NCBI GenBank assembly: GCA_011055475.1
Contig: DSDH01000689.1
Span: 1-13,898 of the forward strand
Direction: 5' to 3'
Length of the DNA stretch: 13,898 nucleotides
DNA from: Phycisphaerales bacterium
GTDB taxonomy: Bacteria > Planctomycetota > Phycisphaerae > Sedimentisphaerales > Anaerohalosphaeraceae
Both the position numbers and the translations under genes were made by a program. Of this stretch, positions 1 through 5,928 are shown one piece after another; the first letter of the stretch is position 1, and the number at the start of each line of letters is the position of its first letter. The notes under the pieces are model-generated. The model was not told where the DNA came from and made no database searches. It saw only the letters and a program-made list of their open reading frames with translations.

Positions 1-131
1 ACGGCGCGAGTCGTCTGGGGGCTGATGCGACACTGGCGGCTCTTGCCGTTGAGCACGCGCGACACAGTCGAGGTGCTCACGCCGATTTTTTCGGCGATTG
101 TCCGCAGTGTTGTCAGCGACTTGCCCGCCAT
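1..131 (-). CDS. LacI-family transcriptional regulator, N-terminal fragment
   Basis: The gene runs off the left edge; only the first 43 residues are visible. They form the LacI-type DNA-binding headpiece. The helix-turn-helix reads TIAEKIGVSTSTVSRVLNG (about residues 11-29), followed by the hinge-side segment QCRISPQTTRA. The family normally continues into a periplasmic-binding-protein-like effector domain, which lies outside the window, so the ligand cannot be predicted. The ATG at 131 was chosen because it leaves a short tail of about eight residues before the HTH, as is usual in the family. An in-frame ATG at 164 would add 11 residues but lies inside the palindromic operator. An in-frame TAG at 188-186 closes the frame upstream. 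The Shine-Dalgarno sequence is weak for both starts. The palindrome on its promoter suggests autorepression. The family call is firm; the start is less so. Confidence 0.9.
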   Translation of the reverse strand, partial: MAGKSLTTLRTIAEKIGVSTSTVSRVLNGKSRQCRISPQTTRA

Positions 132-161
132 GAGCCGGTCCACTCGGAGCCCACGGATTCC

Positions 162-185
162 CATTGCACAAACGTTTGTGCAATG
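162..185. promoter_or_regulatory. Perfect 24-bp palindrome, probable LacI-family operator
   Basis: The half-site CATTGCACAAAC is followed immediately by its exact reverse complement, giving 12 of 12 matched pairs around a central CG at 173/174. LacI-family dimers bind even palindromes with a central CpG, so the form fits the adjacent repressor gene. It overlaps the -10 box and the expected transcription start of the leftward promoter, a classic position for autorepression. It is about 100 bp from the rightward promoter at 281-311, so control of that gene is less likely. Assignment to the LacI protein is inference from proximity. Confidence 0.8.
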
Positions 186-211
186 CTAACCCCGGCCTCG
201 TCGGAGGTCAA
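183..211 (-). promoter_or_regulatory. Promoter of the LacI-family gene
   Basis: On the minus strand TTGACC (211-206) and TAGCAT (188-183) are separated by 17 bp, a good sigma70-like match. Transcription would begin near 176, inside the palindrome. That leaves a leader of about 45 nt before the ATG at 131. Confidence 0.6.
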
Positions 212-255
212 TCCTCTTTTTTCGATGTCCGAAGCACGGACCGGCACACCACGCG

Positions 256-275
256 TTCGCAAAAATCTTTGAGAA
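256..275. repeat. Imperfect inverted repeat upstream of the DUF11 gene promoter
   Basis: TTCGCAAA and TTTGAGAA flank a 4-bp AATC spacer, with 7 of 8 positions paired (mismatch 259/272). It lies just upstream of the -35 element at 281 and could be a regulator site. Its sequence differs from the LacI-type palindrome at 162-185. At this length and with a mismatch it could be chance. Confidence 0.25.
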
Positions 276-280
276 TATCC

Positions 281-311
281 TTGCACTTTCGCAGCGGACG
301 AGGGGTATAAT
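281..311 (+). promoter_or_regulatory. Promoter of the DUF11 lipoprotein gene
   Basis: A consensus TATAAT at 306-311 is preceded by TTGCAC at 281-286 with a 19-bp spacer, slightly long for sigma70. Transcription would start near 318 and give a leader of about 85 nt. The start codon at 404 has GGGGAG (389-394) nine bases upstream. Confidence 0.55.
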
Positions 312-403
312 ACAGGTACATTCCTATGAAAAAGGGGATTCACCAGTAGTGACCCGGGCGGACGAGGGTCTGTGAACATTTAAAGTGTGGGGAGATTAGA
401 ATC

Positions 404-2002
404 ATGAGGACATGTTTTAACATCTTGGTTGTTTTGTTGGCATTTGTGCTGTCAGGCTGTTTTAGCTGCCAGTCCTGGAACGAGGCGTGGGGCAAGGGGC
501 CGCGGGAGGATTACCCGGCGGGCATCGCCTTCTGGGACAAGGATTGCAAGCCGATCGCCAAAGCGCCCCCGCTGAAGCCGGCTCCGGCGCCAGCCCCGGT
601 AGCCAAAAGTGAGTGCGGTTCACCCTCGGCCACGGGACACTATCCCTGCGAGGGCTGCACGGTGGTCAAGCTTGAGAAGAACATGCCGCTTGAAGTGGCG
701 GTGAACAGCAAGTTCGACTACACGATCAAGGCCACCAATCCATCAAACCAGATGTTGAGCGACGTGGTCGTGACGGAGATGCTGCCCGGCAACTTCAAGG
801 TGGCGGATACGAATCCGAAGGCTCAGGCCGACGGTGGCAAGCTCATGTTCGCCCTGGGAACGCTGGATCCGGGGCAAACGAAATCCATCACGATTTCCGG
901 TATGGCGACCAGCACGGAGTGTGTGAAGAGCTGCGCGACGGTGACGTATGTGATCCCGACGTGCGCGGCGGTCCGCGTCGTTGAACCTGCCCTGAAGCTG
1001 ACCAAGAAGGCCCCGGCGAGCGTCCTGCTGTGTGATCCGATTCCGGTCCAGTTCGTGGTGACAAACACCGGCACCGGTTCGGCGGGTGAGGTCAAGATCG
1101 AAGATACCCTGCCGGCCGGCCTGAAGACGGTTGACGGCAAGAGCAGTCTGGCGTTCAACGCGGGCACGCTGGCGGCGGGCCAGTCCAAGACGTTCTCCAC
1201 CACGCTCAAGGCCGACAAGACAGGCAAGTATGAGAACAAGGCCGTGGCCAGCTCCTCGACGGGCCTCAAGGCCGAGGCCACGACGGTCACCGAGGTCCGT
1301 CAGCCGGTATTGGCCATTACCAAGACCGGACCCGACAAGCTGTACCTCGGCCGTTCCGTCGAGTACGTGGTTACCATCTCCAATAAGGGGGATGCCCCGG
1401 CGGCCGACCTGGTCATCGAAGACCAGCTCCCGGCGGGCGTCAAGTTCGTCTCCGCGACTGATGGCGGCATTGCCCAGGCCGGAAGGGTCCGATGGAATCT
1501 GGGCACGCTGGCCGCGGGGGCGTCGCGCAAGATCAGTGTGACGGTCATGCCCGATCAGCCGGCCACGCTCACGAACACCGTGACGGCGACCGCGACCTGC
1601 GCCGAGGGCGTCAAGGCCTCGGTCAAGACCGTGGTGGCGGGCATCCCGGCCGTGCTGCTGGAGGTCATCGACGTGGATGATCCCATCCGCGTGGGAGACA
1701 ACGAGACGTACATCATTACCGTGACGAACCAGGGTTCGGTGGCGGATACCAATATCCGCATCGTCTGCGCCATGGAGGAAAACCAGCAGTATGTGTCCAG
1801 CAGCGGCGCGACCAACGGCCGTCTGTCGGGTAACCAGGTGGTGTTCGAGCCTCTGGCGAGCCTGGCTCCCAAGGCCAAGGCGACATGGCGCGTCGTTGTC
1901 AAGGCCGTCAAGGCCGGCGACGTCCGGTTCAAGGTGACTATGAACACCGACCAGCTCGGACGCGCGGTTGAGGAAACCGAAGCGACCTATCATTACGAGT
2001 AA
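404..2002 (+). CDS. DUF11-repeat, cysteine-containing lipoprotein (OmcB-like)
   Basis: This 532-residue protein has a lipoprotein signal: a hydrophobic stretch (residues 6-16) and the lipobox L16-S-G-C19. A Pro/Ala-rich linker (about 54-67) leads to four tandem immunoglobulin-like DUF11 repeats at roughly 86-190, 196-297, 302-410 and 418-530. Each has the hallmark pattern of xYxIxxTNxG followed by ExLPxGxxF; the fourth is the most diverged. DUF11 repeats occur in large surface proteins, including the chlamydial cysteine-rich envelope protein OmcB. Besides C4 and the lipid-anchor C19 there are about eleven cysteines (22, 48, 71, 82, 85, 173, 177, 187, 210, 399, 455), so disulfide bonding outside the cytoplasm is plausible. 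It is probably an envelope structural or surface protein. It has its own promoter and terminator and so appears monocistronic. The substrate or partner is unknown. Confidence 0.85.
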   Translation: MRTCFNILVVLLAFVLSGCFSCQSWNEAWGKGPREDYPAGIAFWDKDCKPIAKAPPLKPAPAPAPVAKSECGSPSATGHYPCEGCTVVKLEKNMPLEVAVNSKFDYTIKATNPSNQMLSDVVVTEMLPGNFKVADTNPKAQADGGKLMFALGTLDPGQTKSITISGMATSTECVKSCATVTYVIPTCAAVRVVEPALKLTKKAPASVLLCDPIPVQFVVTNTGTGSAGEVKIEDTLPAGLKTVDGKSSLAFNAGTLAAGQSKTFSTTLKADKTGKYENKAVASSSTGLKAEATTVTEVRQPVLAITKTGPDKLYLGRSVEYVVTISNKGDAPAADLVIEDQLPAGVKFVSATDGGIAQAGRVRWNLGTLAAGASRKISVTVMPDQPATLTNTVTATATCAEGVKASVKTVVAGIPAVLLEVIDVDDPIRVGDNETYIITVTNQGSVADTNIRIVCAMEENQQYVSSSGATNGRLSGNQVVFEPLASLAPKAKATWRVVVKAVKAGDVRFKVTMNTDQLGRAVEETEATYHYE

Positions 2003-2014
2003 GCGACCACACTC

Positions 2015-2050
2015 AGACGCCACGGTGGACCTCCACCGTGGCGTCTTTCA
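2015..2050 (+). terminator. Strong intrinsic terminator after the DUF11 gene
   Basis: The arm AGACGCCACGGTGGA (2015-2029) is exactly complementary to 2032-2046 across a two-base CC gap. In RNA this would fold as a stem of about 14 bp with a four-base loop, followed by TTTCATTT. It sits 13 bases after the stop codon of the lipoprotein gene and isolates it from asnS. The 2051-2329 gap beyond it shows no gene and no convincing promoter. Confidence 0.85.
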
Positions 2051-2329
2051 TTTAACCGCGGCAATTCTCATCGGGCAGGTCCCTGTCACGGAGTGTCGAC
2101 GGGCGATTTCCGACCGGACTGGCGGGCATGCGTCTCGCGTGGCCGGCGGGCTCATCGCGTCTCCGTGCCGACGCAAAGCCGTCTTCCTTTCACTTCGGAC
2201 GTTGACCGAATCCCTTCTTGCCAACGGGCGGATATCTGCGAAAATGCCCATCCTGTGGCGTGGCTCGCAACGCCGGGCGGGCCCGCCGGAGAGCGGAGTA
2301 TCTGCCAGTGGGTTCAGCAGGGAGGCCCG

Positions 2330-3832
2330 ATGAAGGTGACGGTCGATGAATTGCAGGAACACGTCGGCGCCGAGGTGACGCTGTCGGGCTGGGTGGTGCA
2401 CAATCGACCCAGCGGCAAGGTGGGCTTCGTCATCGTGCGGGACGGCACGGGGTTGTGTCAGTGCGTCGTGGAAAAGACCCGCGTCAGTGACGACCTGTTC
2501 GAGGCCCTCAAACATCTGGGGACCGAGTCCTCCCTGTCGATTACGGGCACCGTGCGGGCCGAGCCGCGCTCACCCGGTGGGCATGAATTGGTCGTGACCG
2601 ACGCGACGATCCTGTGCCCGGCGGTCGATTACCCGATCACACCCAAAGAGCATGGGGTGGACTTCCTGCTGCGGCACCGGCACCTGCATCTGCGCTCCCA
2701 GCGGGCCTGGTGCATCGGGCGGGTCCGCCATACCGTGGTCGACGCGATCCGGCGGTTCTTCAACGACGAGGGCTTCATCCTGGTCGACACGCCGATCTTC
2801 ACGACGCTGGCCGGCGAGGGCGAGCAGACGCTGTTCGCCGTGGACTACTTTGGCCAGCCGGTGCACCTGGCGCAGACGGGACAGCTCTATCTCGAGGCGG
2901 CGGCGATGAGCCATCGCAAGGTCTACTGCTTCGGGCCCACCTTCCGCGCCGAGAAGAGCAAAACCCGCCGTCATTTGGCCGAGTTTTGGATGGTGGAGCC
3001 GGAGGTGGCCTTCATCGACCTGGACGGCCTGCTGGGCCTGGCCGAACGGTTCGTCACGGCGATCATCCAGGCGGTGCTCGAACGCAACCGATCCGAGTTG
3101 CAGACGCTCGAGACCGATGTGCCGGCCCTGGAGAGGATCACTCCGCCTTTCCCGCGGCTGACCTACAGCCAGGCGGTGGACATCCTGCGGGGCGAGCGGA
3201 CCGCGCGGTTCCTGGCCGATGAGCTGGCCGACCTGCAGCGGCGGCTGGCCAAGGTGGAAACGCGAATCGCCCAGATCGAGGCCGAGGACGCCCGCGGCGG
3301 CTTGAAGAAGTGGAAACAGGAGAAGAACGCCCAGGAGCTGATCGCCCTGCGGCGCGAGCGTATCGACCTGACCGCGGCGATCGAGAATAATCCGAAGCAT
3401 GCCGCGCTGGCGGCCGAATTCACCTGGGGCAAGGACCTGGGCGGCTCGGACGAGACCATTCTCTCGCGGATGCACGACAAGCCCCTGTTCGTGACGCACT
3501 ATCCCAAGGCCGCCAAGGCCTTCTACATGAAGGTCGATCGGGCGGAGGAGCGAGTGGTGGAGAACTTCGACCTGCTGGCCCCGGCGGGATTCGGCGAGAT
3601 CATCGGCGGCTCGATGCGGGAGGATGACTATCCGCGGCTGGCCGGTCGGATCGACGAGCTGGGTTACAACCCGGAGCATTACCAGTGGTACCTGGACCTG
3701 CGCCGCTACGGCTCGGTGCCCCACGGCGGGTTCGGCCTGGGCGTCGAGCGGACGGTCGCCTGGATTACGGGCGAGCGGCACATCCGGCACTGTATCGCGT
3801 TCCCAAGGATGATGGACCGGCTGTACCTGTAG
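2330..3832 (+). CDS. asnS: Asparagine--tRNA ligase with a helical insertion
   Basis: This cytoplasmic class IIb synthetase charges tRNA-Asn with asparagine. Residues 1-108 form the anticodon-binding OB fold (VTLSGWVVHNRPSGKVGFV, 16-34). The catalytic core follows with motif 1 near 143-160, motif 2 at about 204-225 (FRAEKSKTRRHLAEF) and motif 3 at about 477-493 (GFGLGVERTVAWITGERH). The EKSxTxRHLxEF signature favours AsnRS over AspRS. At 500 residues it is longer than the usual 430-466. The excess lies at about 290-370, a Lys/Arg/Glu-rich stretch predicted to form a helical pair, inserted where the family normally continues straight to the EWGxDL-type segment (here TWGKDL, 375-380). The start at 2330 has GGAGG four bases upstream and begins just before the OB fold. 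The frame stays open 79 codons further upstream, but that part is not conserved-looking. Confidence 0.95.
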   Translation: MKVTVDELQEHVGAEVTLSGWVVHNRPSGKVGFVIVRDGTGLCQCVVEKTRVSDDLFEALKHLGTESSLSITGTVRAEPRSPGGHELVVTDATILCPAVDYPITPKEHGVDFLLRHRHLHLRSQRAWCIGRVRHTVVDAIRRFFNDEGFILVDTPIFTTLAGEGEQTLFAVDYFGQPVHLAQTGQLYLEAAAMSHRKVYCFGPTFRAEKSKTRRHLAEFWMVEPEVAFIDLDGLLGLAERFVTAIIQAVLERNRSELQTLETDVPALERITPPFPRLTYSQAVDILRGERTARFLADELADLQRRLAKVETRIAQIEAEDARGGLKKWKQEKNAQELIALRRERIDLTAAIENNPKHAALAAEFTWGKDLGGSDETILSRMHDKPLFVTHYPKAAKAFYMKVDRAEERVVENFDLLAPAGFGEIIGGSMREDDYPRLAGRIDELGYNPEHYQWYLDLRRYGSVPHGGFGLGVERTVAWITGERHIRHCIAFPRMMDRLYL

Positions 3833-3856
3833 TCGCCACCGGTCGTGGGGAATGGG

Positions 3857-3876
3857 ACGCTGGGGCGTGATTTTTT
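3857..3876 (+). terminator. Weak candidate terminator after asnS
   Basis: ACGC (3857-3860) can pair with GCGT (3865-3868) around a TGGG loop, followed two bases later by six T residues (3871-3876). The stem is only 4 bp, so efficiency would be low. It is reported because of its T-run and its place 25 bases after the asnS stop. Confidence 0.3.
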
Positions 3877-3888
3877 GTGAGTTTTTGG

Positions 3889-3916
3889 TTGCAATACTAT
3901 ATGCAGCGTGTATGTT
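3889..3916 (+). promoter_or_regulatory. Promoter of the nrdR operon
   Basis: TTGCAA (3889-3894) and TATGTT (3911-3916) are 16 bp apart, a moderate sigma70-like match. The first NrdR box fills the spacer and the second lies at or just after the expected start near 3923. NrdR bound there would block polymerase. Confidence 0.5.
3894..3909. promoter_or_regulatory. NrdR box 1
   Basis: The core CTATATGCAG (3897-3906) matches 8 of 10 positions of the known NrdR-box core CwAtATaTwG. It is the weaker of the two boxes. It starts 31 bp before box 2, about three helical turns, the paired arrangement typical of NrdR-regulated promoters. Confidence 0.75.
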
Positions 3917-3924
3917 CTACATGA

Positions 3925-3940
3925 ACGCTATATATAGCAC
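3925..3940. promoter_or_regulatory. NrdR box 2
   Basis: The core CTATATATAG (3928-3937) matches the known NrdR-box core exactly and is itself palindromic. Fifteen bases separate it from box 1. It is 44 bp upstream of the nrdR start codon, implying that NrdR represses its own operon. Confidence 0.85.
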
Positions 3941-3984
3941 GCCCGGTTGAGTAGCGACCAGCAGCCGGGCGAGGGGGAACGGCG

Positions 3985-4485
3985 GTGAGATGTCCGTTTT
4001 GTAAGGAAGACCAGGACAAAGTCATCGACTCGCGGTCGAGCGAGGGTGGCCGGGTGATCCGGCGGCGGCGGCAGTGTCTGGCGTGCGGCCGACGCTTCAC
4101 CACCTACGAGAAGATCGGCGAGAGCATCAAGCTGACGGTCATCAAGAAGGACGGCTCGCGCGTGCCGTATGACCGTGAGCGGGTGCTGGTCGGCCTGCAG
4201 AAGGCCTGCTACAAGCGACCCGTGTCGGCCCAGCAGATTCAGGACATCGCCGATCGCGTGGAGGAAGACGTGTTTCGACAGTGTGACCGGGAAGTCTCCT
4301 CACAGTTCATCGGCGAGCACGTGATGCGGCACCTGCGCCGGGTGGATCACGTGGCCTACATCCGCTTTGCCAGCGTGTACCGCCAGTTCGCCGACGCCGG
4401 CGAGCTGATCGAGGAGGTGACTCAGGCGATTCGTGAACCGGCAGAAGAAGAAACCGAACAGCCCAGGCTCTTTGAGTTGCGCTGA
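3985..4485 (+). CDS. nrdR: Transcriptional repressor NrdR
   Basis: NrdR senses adenine nucleotides through its ATP-cone and represses ribonucleotide reductase genes. At 166 residues it has the family length. An N-terminal zinc ribbon uses C3, C6, C31 and C34 (MRCPFC and QCLACGRRFTTYE), with the arginine-rich RVIRRRRQC between the pairs. The ATP-cone spans about 49-139 (TVIKKDGSRVPYDRERVLVGL, ending VAYIRFASVYRQF). The start is GTG at 3985: it puts the CxxC at the expected place and has GAGGGGG seven bases upstream. The ATG at 3990 is out of frame. Two NrdR boxes lie upstream, so it is probably autoregulated. No ribonucleotide reductase gene is in the window. The next gene, 40 bp downstream on the same strand, is another ATP-cone protein. 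Confidence 0.97.
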   Translation: MRCPFCKEDQDKVIDSRSSEGGRVIRRRRQCLACGRRFTTYEKIGESIKLTVIKKDGSRVPYDRERVLVGLQKACYKRPVSAQQIQDIADRVEEDVFRQCDREVSSQFIGEHVMRHLRRVDHVAYIRFASVYRQFADAGELIEEVTQAIREPAEEETEQPRLFELR

Positions 4486-4525
4486 TAACAAACATCCGGG
4501 CCGGTATGGCATGGGGAGAGAAGCC

Positions 4526-5074
4526 ATGCAGTTAAAGGTCATTAAAGCCGACGGCACGCTGGAGGAGTACCTCCACACGAAGGTGATCGGCACGATCAAC
4601 AGCGCGCTGGCGAGCGTGGGTGAGTCAAACGTGTTCGCGGCCGAGCAGTTCGCCGAGGCGATCACATTCTACCTGTACCGGCATCACGAAGAGCCGCGGA
4701 TCGCCAGCGAGCGGATCCATCTGATGATCCAGGCGATTCTCTCGGCGACGGGGTATGACCACGCGGCGCGGGCGTTGACCGAGCACCGTCTGAACCGGCA
4801 ATTGGCCCGTCGACGGACGATGGTCGTTCGACCGGCATCGAGCGACGGCGATGCGGACGAGGAACCGTGGACCAAGTCCGTCGTCGTGCGCGACCTGATC
4901 GCCCGGCAGGGGCTGGATTATCACGTGGCGCGGGCGATCGCCTCGGCGGTGGAGGAGAAGGTGCTGGCGCTGGGGCTCTCGCAGGTGCGCAAGACACTGG
5001 TGCGAGAGCTCGTGGCCGGCGAAGCCGACGCCCTGCTCCGCGCGGGCCGCCAACTGCAGGCCGTCACGCCCTAG
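4526..5074 (+). CDS. ATP-cone domain protein with C-terminal helical module
   Basis: This 182-residue protein begins with an ATP-cone domain (about 2-90): VIKADGTLEEYLHTKVIGTI opens it and TGYDHAARALTEHRLNR closes it. The ATP-cone is the nucleotide-sensing module of ribonucleotide reductases and NrdR. There is no zinc ribbon and no reductase catalytic domain. After a charged linker (96-113), residues 114-177 (starting WTKSVVVRDLIARQGLDYHV) form a helical module that looks like a shortened second cone; I cannot name it. The start at 4526 has GGGGAG seven bases upstream and falls directly at the cone. The in-frame ATG at 4433 would overlap nrdR by 53 bases. It is likely co-transcribed with nrdR and under the same NrdR boxes. 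A role in dNTP sensing or in modulating NrdR is inference. Confidence 0.8.
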   Translation: MQLKVIKADGTLEEYLHTKVIGTINSALASVGESNVFAAEQFAEAITFYLYRHHEEPRIASERIHLMIQAILSATGYDHAARALTEHRLNRQLARRRTMVVRPASSDGDADEEPWTKSVVVRDLIARQGLDYHVARAIASAVEEKVLALGLSQVRKTLVRELVAGEADALLRAGRQLQAVTP

Positions 5075-5094
5075 TCACACACCCGGCGGGCACC

Positions 5095-5820
5095 CTACAT
5101 GTTTTGCACGTCCGAGTGTTTCTCGAACGGCTGGAGGTCGAACCATTCCTTCCCGACCTTGATTTTGATGCGGGCGACGTCGTCCTGGATGAGCATCCGA
5201 ACGCGGCCGGGGCCGAGGTTGATCTGGTCAAACGCCACCCCCTCCGGGTCGGCCAGGTTCGCCGCCAGGCCGGGGGATCGATCCAGCGTCTGAAGGATGC
5301 CGTTGCCCGTCTGCCGCACCAGCATAACCAGATTCAGCAGATCGGTGTTCTCCCCGCCAAGGGTGTCCATGTCCTCGCGAAAGCTTTCCATCGCCCAAGC
5401 CAGGATCGCCCGGTTGCGGTCGCTCGTGTTGGCGTAAGGCTCATCCAGCAGTTGTCGGGGCGCCACAAGCTCGGCGTCGAAGCGGAGCTTGCGCCGGGCG
5501 GTGATGAAGTACGACCGGTCGAACTGCTCATAGCCGGTGGCGTACTTGCGGACGGCGGTCAGCGATTCTTCGTCGAAGGCCACCGCGTTGCACCACAGGC
5601 GGTTCTGCTCATCCCGCTGCCCCCACAAGGCGACGACCGTGGGACTCTGGACGAGCATCTCGTCGTCCTCCTTGATCGCGTTGAGCACGTCGGCGCTTCG
5701 CGAGACCTTGAGGGTAGCCAGCTCGAAGCGATCGAAGACCTCCGCGTCCATCTGAAAACGCTGGCACCCGGCAACCGCCAGGCCGCCCAACACCGCTGCG
5801 GCAAATAGGGTTCTTTTCAC
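5095..5820 (-). CDS. Unrecognised lipoprotein
   Basis: This 241-residue protein has a lipoprotein signal peptide: KRT, a hydrophobic stretch, then the lipobox V16-A-G-C19. The mature part has no motif I recognise. It is rich in Asp, Glu, Arg and Leu, with helix-like stretches (for example RAILAWAMESFREDMDTL) and a beta-like C-terminus (RVRMLIQDDVARIKIKVGKEWFDL). The GTG at 5820 was chosen because it starts the signal peptide correctly and is preceded by AAGGA eight bases away. An in-frame ATG at 5886 would put 22 extra residues before the signal. It lies 108 bp downstream of ilvC on the same strand with no T-tailed terminator between, so read-through from the ilv operon is possible. It converges on the ATP-cone gene with only 20 bp between stops. 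Membrane anchoring is likely; function is unknown. Confidence 0.75.
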   Translation of the reverse strand: MKRTLFAAAVLGGLAVAGCQRFQMDAEVFDRFELATLKVSRSADVLNAIKEDDEMLVQSPTVVALWGQRDEQNRLWCNAVAFDEESLTAVRKYATGYEQFDRSYFITARRKLRFDAELVAPRQLLDEPYANTSDRNRAILAWAMESFREDMDTLGGENTDLLNLVMLVRQTGNGILQTLDRSPGLAANLADPEGVAFDQINLGPGRVRMLIQDDVARIKIKVGKEWFDLQPFEKHSDVQNM

Positions 5821-5928
5821 GGTACGGGTCCTTCCCAAGCACGTTGTCCGACCCCGCGACGCACCCCGCGTCGACGGGTGATCCAAGGCCGCCCGGCCGG
5901 GCCCCGCGACGATGCGACACCGACGGCG

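Noticed and set aside
326..349. Seven-codon frame (MKKGIHQ) in the leader of the DUF11 gene
   Set aside because: No Shine-Dalgarno sequence and too short to separate from chance.
743..2023. 426-residue open frame on the minus strand across the DUF11 gene
   Set aside because: It is antisense to a gene with clear domains, is Arg/His/Gly-rich with no motif, and reflects the GC-rich third positions of the real gene.
2093..2329. Upstream extension of asnS by 79 codons
   Set aside because: The extension has no family similarity, and the ATG at 2330 has a GGAGG site and begins directly at the OB fold.
2570..3790. 406-residue minus-strand open frame across asnS
   Set aside because: Antisense shadow of a certain synthetase gene; no motif or ribosome site.
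4433..4525. Earlier ATG for the ATP-cone gene, overlapping nrdR
   Set aside because: It would overlap nrdR by 53 bases and add 31 residues without domain content; the ATG at 4526 has a good ribosome site.
5891..5902. GCCCGGCCGGGC palindrome after ilvC, considered as a terminator
   Set aside because: No T-run follows on either strand, and such GC palindromes are expected by chance here.
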